Positions 10,029 to 19,794 of a stretch of 64,000 bases of DNA are shown one piece after another. A program made the translations under genes and the position numbers. Under the pieces are notes generated by a model, which was given only the letters and a program-made list of their open reading frames with translations, had not been told where the DNA came from and searched no databases. Each line of letters starts with the position of its first letter. Positions within the stretch are counted from its first letter, which is position 1. The stretch comes from Flavobacteriales bacterium (GTDB lineage: Bacteria; Bacteroidota; Bacteroidia; NS11-12g; UBA9320), in contig JACJZV010000005.1 in NCBI GenBank assembly GCA_020635395.1, positions 1 to 64,000 of the forward strand, read 5' to 3'.

Positions 10029-11054
10029 ATGATTGAAGAAGAAAACGACTTGACGGCACACGAAACCAATGATCTGAGGGCAATTTTGGAGGCTGAAACT
10101 AATAATGATATAGCTAAGATTGTAGAATTAGCCACCAAAATAAAGCAACAGCTTTCTACCGTAATTGTGGGTCAAAGGCAGCTCATGGATTTGTTGATTA
10201 TTGGTTTATTAACCAAAGGCCATATATTGCTCGAAGGCGTGCCAGGAGTAGCAAAAACACTTACAGCTCGGTTATTTGCAAAAAGCATCGATGCCAAATT
10301 TTCAAGAATACAGTTTACCCCCGATTTGATGCCCAGCGACATTTTGGGAACCAATATTTTCAACTCAAAAACGCATGATTTTGAGTTTAAAGCAGGACCC
10401 ATTTTTGCCGATTTGGTGGTAGCCGACGAAATAAACCGTGCTCCGGCCAAAACCCAAGCTGCCATGTTTGAGGTAATGCAAGAGGCTCAGGTTTCGGTTG
10501 ACGGAATAACACGCCAATTGGGCGATGGCTTTATGGTTATTGCCACCCAAAACCCAATTGATAACGAGGGGACGTACAATTTGCCCGAAGCTCAGCTCGA
10601 TCGCTTTTTGTTTAAAGTGATAGTGGATTACCCCACCATGGAGGAAGATTTGGCCATTTTGCATCGGTTTCAAAATGATTTTGATATGCGTGAAATGGGC
10701 AACATAAAACCCGTGGCAAGCATTGCCGATTTAGTAAAACTCCGGAAAACGGTAGAAAGCATATCCATAAGCGATTCTATTTTGCAATACATTGCCGGAA
10801 TAATTCAGGAAACCCGAAAAACGGGAGACTTATTTTTAGGAGCTTCATCGCGTGCTGCTATTTGGTTAATGAAAGCTTCTAAGGCTGCCGCGGCTATAAA
10901 TGGCCGCAACTTTGTTACCCCCGACGATGTGCGATGGGTGACCAAGCCGGTGCTTAATCATCGCATTATTTTATCACCTCAACGTGAAATGGAAGGAATT
11001 CCAGTTACTACTATTTTGCAACAAATTGTCGAAAAAGTAGAAATCCCGAGATAG
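10029..11054 (+). CDS. MoxR-family AAA+ ATPase
   Basis: MoxR ATPases are cytoplasmic chaperone-like AAA+ proteins that usually act with a von Willebrand-A partner encoded next door. This 341-residue protein has Walker A GVPGVAKT at residues 70-77 and Walker B with VADEINRAP at about 131-139. The sensor region FMVIATQNPIDNEGTYNLPE and the arginine-finger segment QLDRF follow, and a C-terminal lid domain completes it. The DUF58 gene begins 2 bp after the stop, the standard MoxR-DUF58 pairing. The BatA/BatB-type vWA and TPR genes often found behind such pairs are absent; an acyltransferase follows. The client is unknown. Confidence 0.93.
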   Translation: MIEEENDLTAHETNDLRAILEAETNNDIAKIVELATKIKQQLSTVIVGQRQLMDLLIIGLLTKGHILLEGVPGVAKTLTARLFAKSIDAKFSRIQFTPDLMPSDILGTNIFNSKTHDFEFKAGPIFADLVVADEINRAPAKTQAAMFEVMQEAQVSVDGITRQLGDGFMVIATQNPIDNEGTYNLPEAQLDRFLFKVIVDYPTMEEDLAILHRFQNDFDMREMGNIKPVASIADLVKLRKTVESISISDSILQYIAGIIQETRKTGDLFLGASSRAAIWLMKASKAAAAINGRNFVTPDDVRWVTKPVLNHRIILSPQREMEGIPVTTILQQIVEKVEIPR

Positions 11055-11056
11055 CC

Positions 11057-12406
11057 TTGCTCCGCCGCTTTGTAAAACATATCAATTCAGTTTTTTTTAC
11101 TCAAATGCTTTATAAAGCATTTGGCGTACTAATCGTGGTAATGGTTTTGGCCAATTGGCTCAAGTTTCTTTTTTTTCCTGCCATTGGTTTGGGTGTCGTT
11201 TTGTTGGCTGTAGTTTTTTATCAATATAGATTGCTTTATTATACCAAAGGTGGAATTGTAGCTCATCGAAAAATGGCCAACAAACTATCTGTTGGAAGCG
11301 AAAACATCATCAAAATTGATACGACCAATAACTTCAATACTGCAATAAACATTGAGATAGTTGATGATTTACCCTACCAACTGCAAATTCGTGATTTTAA
11401 AATTTCCACCCAAATGCAAGCCGGCGAAAACAAACTTTATAATTATACCATCCACCCCACCACTCGTGGTATTTATGAGTTTGACAAAATAAATGTTTTT
11501 GTTTCTGTTTCAAAATATGGACTCCTACAACGAAAATTTGAGATAGAAGCCACCGAAAAAATATCGGTTTACCCATCCTTAATTCACATGCAGGAAATTG
11601 AACTAAAATCGATTTCAAAAATTTCGGTAAATCAGGGGGTGAAAAAACAACGACGACTTGGCCACAGCTACGAATTTGAACAAATAAAACAATATGTGCA
11701 GGGAGATGACTATCGCAGCATCAACTGGCGAGCTACCGCCAGAAACCAAAACCTGATGATAAACCAATATGAAGACGAAAAATCTCAGCCCATATATTTT
11801 ATAATTGACAAGGGTCGGAACATGAAAATGCCTTTTAATGGGTTGAGTTTGGCGGACTATGCCGTAAACACTACCCTTGCCATAAGCAATGTAGCTTTAA
11901 ATAAAGGAGACCGCGTAGGGCTTATGACTTTTGATAAAAATTTTGATCAATTTGTTAAAGCCGAAAACAAAAAGGAGCAGTTGTTTCATTTGATGCAGTC
12001 GCTATACACTCTGGAGCAAAATGATTTAGACTCCAATTTTTCGGCCTTGTATTCGGGCATTACGCACCGCATAAAACAGCGAAGCCTTATATTTTTATTT
12101 ACCAACTGCAACACACTGCACACACTGCAACGCATAAAACCTACGCTCAGCCTGATTGCCAAACGCAATTTGTTGGTGGTAATTATGTTTGAAAACTCCG
12201 AAATAGCCGCCATGACTGCCGAACAAGCAAAAACATTGGAAGAAATTTATGAAAAAACCATTGCCGAAAAATTCATCTACGAGCAACGGCTCATTGCCTC
12301 CGAACTCAACACCATTGGCATTCAAACCATTGTTTCAAAACCCGAAAATCTATCCATAAACACCATCAACCAATACCTTTCTTTAAAGGCAAAGGGAATG
12401 TTTTAA
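11057..12406 (+). CDS. DUF58-domain membrane protein, MoxR partner
   Basis: A 449-residue protein with two N-terminal membrane helices (about residues 16-60), an Ig-like segment, then the DUF58/vWA-like region. The hallmark is YEFEQIKQYVQGDDYRSINW followed by ATARNQNLMINQYEDE and a D-x-G-x-N turn (FIIDKGRNM). Such proteins work with MoxR ATPases in envelope-related assembly. The only start that keeps the full N-terminus is TTG at 11057, two bases after the moxR stop; the first ATG is about 16 codons later and would remove part of the amphipathic lead-in. The tight spacing supports the TTG and coupling to moxR. Confidence 0.88.
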   Translation: MLRRFVKHINSVFFTQMLYKAFGVLIVVMVLANWLKFLFFPAIGLGVVLLAVVFYQYRLLYYTKGGIVAHRKMANKLSVGSENIIKIDTTNNFNTAINIEIVDDLPYQLQIRDFKISTQMQAGENKLYNYTIHPTTRGIYEFDKINVFVSVSKYGLLQRKFEIEATEKISVYPSLIHMQEIELKSISKISVNQGVKKQRRLGHSYEFEQIKQYVQGDDYRSINWRATARNQNLMINQYEDEKSQPIYFIIDKGRNMKMPFNGLSLADYAVNTTLAISNVALNKGDRVGLMTFDKNFDQFVKAENKKEQLFHLMQSLYTLEQNDLDSNFSALYSGITHRIKQRSLIFLFTNCNTLHTLQRIKPTLSLIAKRNLLVVIMFENSEIAAMTAEQAKTLEEIYEKTIAEKFIYEQRLIASELNTIGIQTIVSKPENLSINTINQYLSLKAKGMF

Positions 12407-12412
12407 GATTGA

Positions 12413-13459
12413 ATGTTTGTGGAACGCCATCAAAACAATTTTGATTTTCTACGGTTGCTGTTTGCCACTTTTGTAATTATTACACATTCCTATACACTTA
12501 CAGGTCTCAAAGAGTGTGATATCCTGTGCCAAATTTCTAACGGTCAAATGGGATTCTCATACATTGGTGTAAAAGGTTTTTTTATCATTAGTGGTTATTT
12601 AATTTTCCAAAGTCTTCAACGCAGTTCCACTATTTTACAATATTTCTGGAAAAGAATTTTACGCATTTATCCGGCTTTAATTGTAGTGTTATTACTCACG
12701 GTTTTATTAGTACCGTTTGTTTATCAGAGCTCAGTCCCTTTCTTTCAAAACACACAACTACTCAAATATCTGCCCCAAAACTTAACACTCTATAAACCGC
12801 AATATGGCATATCAGGGGTGTTTGAATCAAATCCGCACAAGGCCGTGATAAATGGCAGTCTCTGGACTCTACCATTCGAATTTACCATGTACCTTTTTAT
12901 TATTCCACTGTTTGTTTTTCGAAAAAAAACAAAACTTGCCTCCATTATTTTATTCTTCGTTCTGATTGCGTCCATAATTGCTATATTATTTTTTGAAGAA
13001 AAAGTGGAAAGTCTTCACCTTATTCTGAGTGGATTTCACCTATTCGATTTAGGTTGTTTCTTTTTGGCCGGGTCATTTTGGGCCTCGGTAGAAATTGAAA
13101 AATTTAATCATAAAAAAACAATGTTACTTGCTGCGTTTGTGACAATCATTATTGCTACCTATTTCAATTTCTTTAATGAAATAAAATACGTTGTCCTACC
13201 TTTCCTCATCATACTTTTGGGGTTAATTCCGGTTCGTTACATAAAAAACATCGGTTACAAACTTGGAGACCTTTCTTATGGAGTTTACATCTATGCATAC
13301 CCTGTTCAGCAAACATTGTTGTATTTCTATAAGCTGAATCACGTTCAGCTAATGTTTTGCACAATTATTATATCCTTTATTTTGGCGTATTTTTCATGGC
13401 ATATCGTTGAAAAAAGAGCGTTAAAACTTAAAAACATACCATTGAACCTCAGTAAATAA
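12413..13459 (+). CDS. Acyltransferase-3 family membrane protein (OafA/YrhL type)
   Basis: A 348-residue polytopic inner-membrane protein with about ten hydrophobic segments. The N-terminal NNFDFLRLLFATFVIITHSY contains the conserved Arg and catalytic His of acyltransferase family 3, and GFFIISGYLIFQSL is the second family motif. Members move acetyl or other acyl groups onto extracellular sugars, such as O-antigen or exopolysaccharide. The start lies 6 bp after the DUF58 stop, so it may be read with moxR-DUF58, although it converges 15 bp later on a glycosyltransferase gene and is functionally closer to that one. The acceptor sugar is unknown. Confidence 0.88.
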   Translation: MFVERHQNNFDFLRLLFATFVIITHSYTLTGLKECDILCQISNGQMGFSYIGVKGFFIISGYLIFQSLQRSSTILQYFWKRILRIYPALIVVLLLTVLLVPFVYQSSVPFFQNTQLLKYLPQNLTLYKPQYGISGVFESNPHKAVINGSLWTLPFEFTMYLFIIPLFVFRKKTKLASIILFFVLIASIIAILFFEEKVESLHLILSGFHLFDLGCFFLAGSFWASVEIEKFNHKKTMLLAAFVTIIIATYFNFFNEIKYVVLPFLIILLGLIPVRYIKNIGYKLGDLSYGVYIYAYPVQQTLLYFYKLNHVQLMFCTIIISFILAYFSWHIVEKRALKLKNIPLNLSK

Positions 13460-13474
13460 CACTTGCAAGGCCGT

Positions 13475-14671
13475 CTAAATCGTCTTATAAAAATCAAGCA
13501 ACTTAGCCACAACACTTTTGTTAGAATATTGATTTTCAATTAATTGACGAGCGTTTTGCTGAATTATTTTTCGGTATGCGTTGTCCTCTACTACATTTAT
13601 TAGAGATTGAGCAAATGCCTCCGGAGTGTCGGCAATAAGGATATTTTCGTTTTCCGAATAATTGATACCCTGAGCCCCAATGGTGGTGCTAATAACCACT
13701 TTGCCAGCACTCATCGCTTCCAAAATTTTGAGCCTAATACCACTGCCCGATTTTAACGGAACAACGGTAATGGCCTTGTCCGCCACAAATGCCGTGGCAG
13801 AGTCCACCTCTCCCACCATTTCCACATTTTTTAGTTTCAAATTTTTCAAATTTTCGGGCATACCTTTTCCGGCCACAAAAAAGGAAATTTTATCTGTTTT
13901 TTGAAGTATATGTGGCCACACCTCATCCAAAAACCACATCACGGCCTCTAGATTTGGTAGCCACTCCAAACTGCCGATATGAAATATGGCATACGGATTT
14001 TCTTGCTCGTAGGTTGGTTTCCACACCTCTGTATTAATGCCCGCCGGAGAGGCAAATACGGGTATCTTACAACCCATTTTTTTGAACAAATTGCCATCGT
14101 CTTCCGTAACCGGAACTAATGCTGCATATTGGTTCAAATGTTTTTTTTCAAAATTTTCCAGTCTCCTCGAAAGCAAATTCAAATACCATTTCTTTATCGG
14201 ATTTTTGGCATTGGCTGCCAGCCGTTGCCAAATCTGAAACTCCACATTGTGCTGCCGAAGCACCACCTTTGCCGATTTTGCGTATTTAAAAATAGTATCA
14301 GAATATACTGCTGGAAAAGTTCCTTCTATTTGAATTATATCGTATTGGTTTTCATTAAGAAGCTTTATCAGTTCTTGCTCAAAATGCTTTGAATAAAACC
14401 GCTCAACATTATACGACTTGCTGCTAAAAAGATTGAGAAACGCAGGAATGACGTGAACATCCGTATTGATTGGGTAAACCAAAAATTGGCAATATTTCGA
14501 CAATTCAGTTTTAGCTTCATCGAGATTTATTTTATGCTTGTCGGCGGCCAATGCAATAAGAGTAACATCGCAACCCGACTCACTAAAACCGCGGGTGTAG
14601 TTGTATATGCCAATAGTTCCGCCCTCGTTTAGCGGATAAGGCACTCTATTTGAAACCTGTAAAATCCGCAT
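13475..14671 (-). CDS. Glycosyltransferase, GT4-like
   Basis: A 398-residue cytoplasmic or membrane-associated GT-B glycosyltransferase. The N-terminal RILQVSNRVPYPLNEGGTIG is the acceptor-domain start. The C-terminal half has FHIGSLEWLPNLEAV and the donor-binding LKSGSGIRLKILEAMSAGK with its E-(x)7-E-like arrangement, as in family 4 enzymes. I place the start at the ATG at 14671, whose A is shared with the TGA of the upstream permease gene (TGATG); a TTG one codon earlier is less likely. The coupling suggests co-transcription with the LptF/G-type gene. Donor and acceptor sugars cannot be deduced. Confidence 0.88.
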   Translation of the reverse strand: MRILQVSNRVPYPLNEGGTIGIYNYTRGFSESGCDVTLIALAADKHKINLDEAKTELSKYCQFLVYPINTDVHVIPAFLNLFSSKSYNVERFYSKHFEQELIKLLNENQYDIIQIEGTFPAVYSDTIFKYAKSAKVVLRQHNVEFQIWQRLAANAKNPIKKWYLNLLSRRLENFEKKHLNQYAALVPVTEDDGNLFKKMGCKIPVFASPAGINTEVWKPTYEQENPYAIFHIGSLEWLPNLEAVMWFLDEVWPHILQKTDKISFFVAGKGMPENLKNLKLKNVEMVGEVDSATAFVADKAITVVPLKSGSGIRLKILEAMSAGKVVISTTIGAQGINYSENENILIADTPEAFAQSLINVVEDNAYRKIIQQNARQLIENQYSNKSVVAKLLDFYKTI

Positions 14672-16233
14672 CAACTTTTGTTTTTATCCGGCACAAACCT
14701 TCGAATAAAATTGACATAGGCATCCGGCGAAAATAAGGCAGAATCAGTGGTGGCTTTATAGGTAAGAAACAGTGCAATAGGGGTAAAAATAATTTGAGCA
14801 AACCATCCGCCGGTCCACACCTCAAGCACGCTCTCGCGAGCCAATTTTTCGCCAACGGTTTGGGTAATAAAATATACTATAAACAGCAAAATGGCTACCA
14901 CCATGGGGGTTCCAAAACCACCTTTTCGGATAATGGCTCCCAACGGTGCACCAATAAAAAAGAGCATCAAACAGCTATATGCTAAAGTAAATTTTTTGTG
15001 CCATTGCACCATAAAGCGGTTTCGTCGTTCATACAATTTTTTCGACTCCATACTAATAGCAGAGCACATCTGGCCGATATTTCGAGAAGTTTGAGTTGCA
15101 CTTTCCACCACCGTGCCAATTTCTACTTTTTGGGGTTGAAAAACGATTGGCTTTTTTGCCGCATTTGCCCTATTTCTTCGAGCCAATAGTGTGAGCGGTT
15201 CTTCTTCGTCCTCAACATATTTTATGGTATCCGGTTTGGCCACTTGCATACTGTCGAGCGAAGATTTTAAAATTTCATAATACGATTTGGATTTGTCAAT
15301 TTTGCTAAAATCATATTTCCGTTCCACATAATTCGAATCTCTATGATGATAAAATGGCTTTATATACTCCGTCAAAAAAACGGTTTTACCTTTTATTCTA
15401 CCATTCAAATCCTTTACCAGCGAATCTATTTCATCCAAATTTTGAGCATCAAAATTATTCATGAAATTTTGCGGATTTGTACGTTTAAGTTGCAATTCCG
15501 ACAAATCAAGTGCAATGCTATATTGCTTAAAACTCATGAGATTGTGGGGCATTGTTTCGTTGTATTTCCCTGTTTCAACCATTTCTTGGTATCGTTTGCC
15601 ATCTTCAAGCGTCAACTTCAAATACCGTTTATCTTCGGTAAATTCCATGGTTCCTGTTTTGGCCAAAATAACATTCGACACACCCGATTTGGTTGTTTCC
15701 TGATAGATTAAAACGCCGTCTATTCTATTAGTTTCTTTGTGCTTCTTATCAACCCGAATAGCAAAGCCGTTTATTTGGTTGTAAAAAACTCCGTCTTTAA
15801 TATCCATTGCCGGCTTTTTCTCTTTCACATCCCAAAGCAAAGAGTAAAAGCTCAAATTGGCTTTAGGTATTAAACTGTTGGACGAATAAAAAGCGAAAGC
15901 TCCCAGCAATAGCATAATAAAAATGAGCGGCATCATGGTGTTTATGAGTGATATTCCTGCAGATTTTATAGCCACCAACTCATATCGTTCGCCCAAATTG
16001 CCAAAGACCATGAGGGTGCTAAGCAGCACAGCTAATGGCAGAGAGCGTGGTATTAGGTATGGAATAGAGTAAAGAATGAATTCAAGAATAACATACCATT
16101 CCAACCCCTTTCCCACCAATTCGCCCACATATTTCCACATAAATTGGAGCAAAAACAAGAAAATTGAAATACCAAAAGTGGCCGCAAACGGTCCTATAAA
16201 CGATTTGATGACCAGAAGATGCAGTTTTTTCAA
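14671..16233 (-). CDS. LptF/LptG-type (YjgP/YjgQ) permease
   Basis: Permease subunit of the ABC machine that extracts lipopolysaccharide from the inner membrane and feeds the Lpt bridge. The 520-residue protein has three N-terminal membrane helices containing the conserved YLIPRSLPLAVLLSTLMVFG and GERYELVAIKSAGIS (coupling helix to LptB). A long periplasmic beta-jellyroll insert follows, then three C-terminal helices including FFIGAPLGAIIRKGGFG. The periplasmic part is longer than in E. coli LptF/G, as usual in Bacteroidota. LptF cannot be told from LptG by eye. It lies 72 bp downstream of valS. Confidence 0.9.
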   Translation of the reverse strand: MKKLHLLVIKSFIGPFAATFGISIFLFLLQFMWKYVGELVGKGLEWYVILEFILYSIPYLIPRSLPLAVLLSTLMVFGNLGERYELVAIKSAGISLINTMMPLIFIMLLLGAFAFYSSNSLIPKANLSFYSLLWDVKEKKPAMDIKDGVFYNQINGFAIRVDKKHKETNRIDGVLIYQETTKSGVSNVILAKTGTMEFTEDKRYLKLTLEDGKRYQEMVETGKYNETMPHNLMSFKQYSIALDLSELQLKRTNPQNFMNNFDAQNLDEIDSLVKDLNGRIKGKTVFLTEYIKPFYHHRDSNYVERKYDFSKIDKSKSYYEILKSSLDSMQVAKPDTIKYVEDEEEPLTLLARRNRANAAKKPIVFQPQKVEIGTVVESATQTSRNIGQMCSAISMESKKLYERRNRFMVQWHKKFTLAYSCLMLFFIGAPLGAIIRKGGFGTPMVVAILLFIVYFITQTVGEKLARESVLEVWTGGWFAQIIFTPIALFLTYKATTDSALFSPDAYVNFIRRFVPDKNKS

Positions 16234-16305
16234 CTCCTATTTTCTATTAGGTGCAAACGTAAGGTTTGCGATTCAAATTATTTTTTAAAACCGATAAAAT
16301 CGCCT

Positions 16306-18921
16306 TTAAATCAATTCATTTTGCAATGCCTCAATTTTTGAGAGCGTATCTGCCTGCTTTTGTTTTTCGCGAGCCACCACATCTTCCGAAGCATTTGCCA
16401 CAAATTTTTCGTTGCTCAACTTCTTTTCTATACCCATCAAAAATCCTTTCAATCGGTTTATTTCGGACTGAATGGCAGCCACATCTTTTTGATTCAAATC
16501 AACGCCCTCAAAATTTAGAACCACCTCGTTTGTACCCAACAATTCTTTCAATCCATCCACGGCAGTATTGTATGAAAATGACTCAACGTTGGCTAATTTA
16601 CTTACCAAAGACTCCACAGATTTAAACCCATTTTCATTTTCTGTTTTTACGGAAATGGTCGCAGCAATTTTTGGAGAAATTTGTTTTGTATTTCGCACCG
16701 AACGAATAAGTGAAACCAATTCTTTGGCCAGTTCAACTACGTTATTTTCAGATATTTCCGAAGTTGCCGGCCACGTTTTGTTGTTTATAAAGATAGAATC
16801 TGATTGATGTAAATGTTGCCATAATTTTTCGGTCACAAAAGGCATGAATGGATGTAACAATCGCATCAAAACATCGAAGTTTGATTTGATTTTTTCTAAA
16901 TCTTTTTGCGGAATCGGACTGCCATAGGCCGGTTTCATCCACTCAAGATACCAACTACAAAAATCTCCCCAAATAAGTTTATAAATGGCCGTCATTGCAT
17001 CCGAAATACGGAACTTTTCAAAATGGCTATCCACTTGCTTAACGGTTTCGTTTATGGTGGCTTGCATCCATGCATGAATTTGGTCGGAAGCTCCATCGTA
17101 GAACAAATCGTCCGACTTTTCGGTAATTTCCCAACCATCAATCAATCGATAAGCATTCCAAATTTTGTTGCCAAAATTTCTGCCTTGTTCGCACAAAGCC
17201 TCGTCAAACAATAGGTCGTTTCCGGCGGGTGCTGCCATCATCAATCCCATTCGCACACCGTCTGTGCCGTAGGTATCCATTAGGCCAATGGCATCAGGCG
17301 AGTTGCCCAATTGTTTCGACATTTTTCTTCCTTGTTTGTCACGAACAATCCCAGTGAAGTACACATGGTCGAACGGCTTTTCATTACGATATTCAAATCC
17401 GGCCATTATCATTCTGGCGACCCAGAAAAATATAATGTCCGGCCCGGTAACTAACACATTTGTTGGGTAATAATAGTTTATTTCCGCATTGTCTGGTTCG
17501 TTAATTCCATTAAAAACACTAATCGGCCACAACCAAGAAGAAAACCATGTATCCAACACATCTTCGTCTTGTTTTAATTGGTCTATGGCAATATTCGAAT
17601 CAATGGACTTTGCCTTTTTTAATGCCTCTTCAAGGCTTTCGGCCACCACATATTTTCCGTTCGGCAGATAGTAGGCCGGAATTTGCTGCCCCCACCACAG
17701 TTGACGGCTAATACACCAATCTTTTAGATTCTCCATCCAATGTTTGTAGGTGTTTTTCAATTTTGCCGGGTGCATGTCTATGTCATCATTCATTACATCG
17801 GCAAGCACTTGAGGGTTTTTATCAATATAGGCTTGCATATTTACAAACCACTGCTGACTGAGTTTTGGCTCAATCATGGCGTTGGTTCGTTCACTAAAAC
17901 CAACTTTGTTTTTATAGGGTTCTATTTTTTCAAGGTTTCCCGTTTCTTCAAACGATTTGGCAATATTTTTACGCACCCAAAAGCGATCTTTTCCTACAAA
18001 AAATTGGGCGGCTTCACTCATAGTTCCGTCCTCACTTATCGTGTCGATTACTTCAAGGTTAAACTTGATGCCCAAATTGTAATCGTTTATATCGTGGGCG
18101 GGGGTAACTTTTAAGGCTCCGGTACCAAATTCAGGCTCAACATATTCATCAAAAATGATAGGCACTTCTCTATTAACCAATGGAACGATGGCCTTTTTAC
18201 CTTTTAGGTGTTTATATCGTTCGTCTGTTGGGTTCACACAAATGGCCGTATCGCCTAAAACAGTCTCCGGACGGGTGGTTGCAACAGTTATGTATTCATC
18301 CGAATCAACAATTTTGTATTTGATGTAAAACAACTGTGAGTCAACTTCCCGATAAATAACTTCTTCGTCACTAAGAGCCGTTTTTCCTTCCGGATCCCAG
18401 TTTACCATTCGCACGCCTTTATAAATTAGACCTTTATCGAATAAATCCACAAAGACTTTAATAACGGATTGATAGAGTTCGGGTTCCATGGTAAATCGGG
18501 TTCTATCCCAATCGCACGAACAGCCCAACTTTTGCAATTGCCCCAAAATAATTCCACCGTATTTTTCTTTCCATTCGTATGCATGTTTCAAAAATTCCTC
18601 TCTACTAAGGTCTTTTTTGGCAATGCCCTTTTCTTTGAGCATGGCCACCACTTTGGCTTCGGTGGCAATGCTGGCATGGTCGGTGCCTGGCACCCACAAG
18701 GCATTATATCCCATCATTCTGGCCCGCCGAATCAACACATCCTGAATGGTATTGTTGAGCATGTGCCCCATGTGCAATACCCCTGTAACATTGGGTGGGG
18801 GAATAACAATGGTAAAAGGTTTTTTCTCGTTTGGCGAGCTGGCAAATAGTTTATTTGAAAGCCACGAATCGTATATTGTCGATTCGAACTCTGACGGGTT
18901 GTATTTATCGTTTAAGTGCAT
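16306..18921 (-). CDS. valS: Valyl-tRNA synthetase
   Basis: ValS charges tRNA-Val and edits mischarged threonine. The 871-residue protein shows the class I signatures HMGH at residues 50-53 (after PPPNVTGVL) and KMSKQ at 533-537, the CP1 editing domain (ATTRPETVLGDTAICV), the anticodon-binding domain (WCISRQLWWGQQIP precedes it) and a C-terminal coiled coil ending near residue 870 (EINRLKGFLMGIEKKL). KMSKQ instead of KMSKS is common in ValS. The start is an ATG with the -7-like TATTTTTG at 18948-18955 on the minus strand, overlapping the T-run of the rplS terminator. Assignment is secure. Confidence 0.97.
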   Translation of the reverse strand: MHLNDKYNPSEFESTIYDSWLSNKLFASSPNEKKPFTIVIPPPNVTGVLHMGHMLNNTIQDVLIRRARMMGYNALWVPGTDHASIATEAKVVAMLKEKGIAKKDLSREEFLKHAYEWKEKYGGIILGQLQKLGCSCDWDRTRFTMEPELYQSVIKVFVDLFDKGLIYKGVRMVNWDPEGKTALSDEEVIYREVDSQLFYIKYKIVDSDEYITVATTRPETVLGDTAICVNPTDERYKHLKGKKAIVPLVNREVPIIFDEYVEPEFGTGALKVTPAHDINDYNLGIKFNLEVIDTISEDGTMSEAAQFFVGKDRFWVRKNIAKSFEETGNLEKIEPYKNKVGFSERTNAMIEPKLSQQWFVNMQAYIDKNPQVLADVMNDDIDMHPAKLKNTYKHWMENLKDWCISRQLWWGQQIPAYYLPNGKYVVAESLEEALKKAKSIDSNIAIDQLKQDEDVLDTWFSSWLWPISVFNGINEPDNAEINYYYPTNVLVTGPDIIFFWVARMIMAGFEYRNEKPFDHVYFTGIVRDKQGRKMSKQLGNSPDAIGLMDTYGTDGVRMGLMMAAPAGNDLLFDEALCEQGRNFGNKIWNAYRLIDGWEITEKSDDLFYDGASDQIHAWMQATINETVKQVDSHFEKFRISDAMTAIYKLIWGDFCSWYLEWMKPAYGSPIPQKDLEKIKSNFDVLMRLLHPFMPFVTEKLWQHLHQSDSIFINNKTWPATSEISENNVVELAKELVSLIRSVRNTKQISPKIAATISVKTENENGFKSVESLVSKLANVESFSYNTAVDGLKELLGTNEVVLNFEGVDLNQKDVAAIQSEINRLKGFLMGIEKKLSNEKFVANASEDVVAREKQKQADTLSKIEALQNELI

Positions 18922-18954
18922 TCTGTGTATTGATTTTAAAAATCGTTCAAAAAT

Positions 18955-18985
18955 AAAAAAGCCTCCCGTTTTGTGCGGAAGGCTT
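18955..18985 (-). terminator. Terminator of rplS
   Basis: On the minus strand, AAGCCTTCCG and CGGGAGGCTT pair across a 7-base loop with one G-U pair, followed by a T-rich run. It lies between rplS and valS and should terminate the rplS mRNA. Confidence 0.8.
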
Positions 18986-19008
18986 TCTTAGAAATTATCA
19001 AACTAAAG

Positions 19009-19353
19009 TTAAACTCTTTTTTCTTTAATTCTTGCTTTTTTACCGGTAAGCCCTCGCAAGTAAAACAATCTCGCTCTTCTGACCTTTCCTCTTCTGTTTA
19101 CCACGATTTTCTCAATCAATGGGCTATTGATAGGAAAAATACGCTCTACACCAAAACCGCTCGAAATTTTTCTAACCGTAAAAGTTTCTGTAGAACCGCT
19201 TCCTCTACGCTGAATAACAGTACCTTGAAAGGGTTGAATACGCTCTTTGTTTCCCTCTTTAATTTTATAGTGAACAGTCACATTATCACCCGCACCAAAC
19301 ACTGGCAAATCTGCTTTCAATGCTTCACTCTCAATTTTCTTTATTAAGTCCAT
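19009..19353 (-). CDS. rplS: 50S ribosomal protein L19
   Basis: L19 binds at the 30S-50S interface. The 114-residue product starts [11 protein letters not shown] and contains [30 protein letters not shown] and the basic [17 protein letters not shown], all typical. An in-frame TTG seven codons upstream (19374) would add MQPNFKD. I reject it because it falls inside a good -7 promoter element (TAATTTTG, 19372-19379) and because L19 proteins begin at the MDLI position. The gene is monocistronic here, with its own terminator, and is separated from trmD, its usual partner. Confidence 0.95.
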   Translation of the reverse strand: MDLIKKIESEALKADLPVFGAGDNVTVHYKIKEGNKERIQPFQGTVIQRRGSGSTETFTVRKISSGFGVERIFPINSPLIEKIVVNRRGKVRRARLFYLRGLTGKKARIKEKRV

Positions 19354-19371
19354 GTCCTTGAAATTGGGCTG

Positions 19372-19407
19372 CAAAATTATATTTTTTATTTATTTAAACG
19401 AAACAAA
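19372..19407 (-). promoter_or_regulatory. Candidate rplS promoter
   Basis: On the minus strand TTTG (19404-19407) and TAATTTTG (19372-19379) resemble the Bacteroidota -33 and -7 boxes, with a slightly long spacer of 24 bp. Predicted initiation is about 12-15 bases before the MDLI start. Confidence 0.45.
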
Positions 19408-19705
19408 GATTTTATTTTTTGGAGAACTTCGCAAATGAAGGTTTTACAACTTTTGGGCATTGGGAGAAAATAACACATCTCTCAAAGTGCCTATTTTTAC
19501 ATTTTATTGAAGCATCTGTAGGGAAAAAGACCACACTAAAATTATGATATATATCAGATTTAGGGTCATTTTGATTGGATTATTTCTGATTTTTAGATAA
19601 AAATCTTTTGTACCAAAAAGAGTTGAATCAAGCCATTTCACTAACATCTCACAGCCTTTGAATCAACCTTAAAACCTAACAGAACAAAAATCTTGTAAAA
19701 ATGGT
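19408..19705. other. Non-coding stretch between rplS and the denitrification operator
   Basis: About 300 bp between divergent rplS and norC. I see no credible ORF, tRNA or hairpin with a T-run. It is AT-rich, and the only organised element is the dyad that begins at 19706. Confidence 0.5.
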
Positions 19706-19747
19706 TCGGATACTTTTGTCTGATTTAAGTCAGATAAAAATATCCGA
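19706..19747. promoter_or_regulatory. Concentric inverted repeat, probable operator of the denitrification operon
   Basis: Two inverted repeats share one centre (19726.5). The outer arms are TCGGATA (19706-19712) and TATCCGA (19741-19747); the inner arms are TCTGA (19719-19723) and TCAGA (19730-19734), separated by 6 bp. A -7-like TACTTTCG at 19763-19770 puts the centre near -47, where CRP/FNR-type activators bind; no -33 box is seen, as expected for an activated promoter. The half-sites are not the classical TTGAT/ATCAA FNR box, so the regulator is unknown. Confidence 0.6.
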
Positions 19748-19762
19748 ATACCAAATTTGATA

Positions 19763-19770
19763 TACTTTCG
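19763..19770 (+). promoter_or_regulatory. Candidate -7 element for norC
   Basis: TACTTTCG matches TAnnTTTG at all but one fixed position and lies 25 bases before the norC ATG. There is no TTTG at -33; the dyad upstream may supply activation. Confidence 0.4.
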
Positions 19771-19794
19771 CAGAGGAATTTAATTATCACAGTT

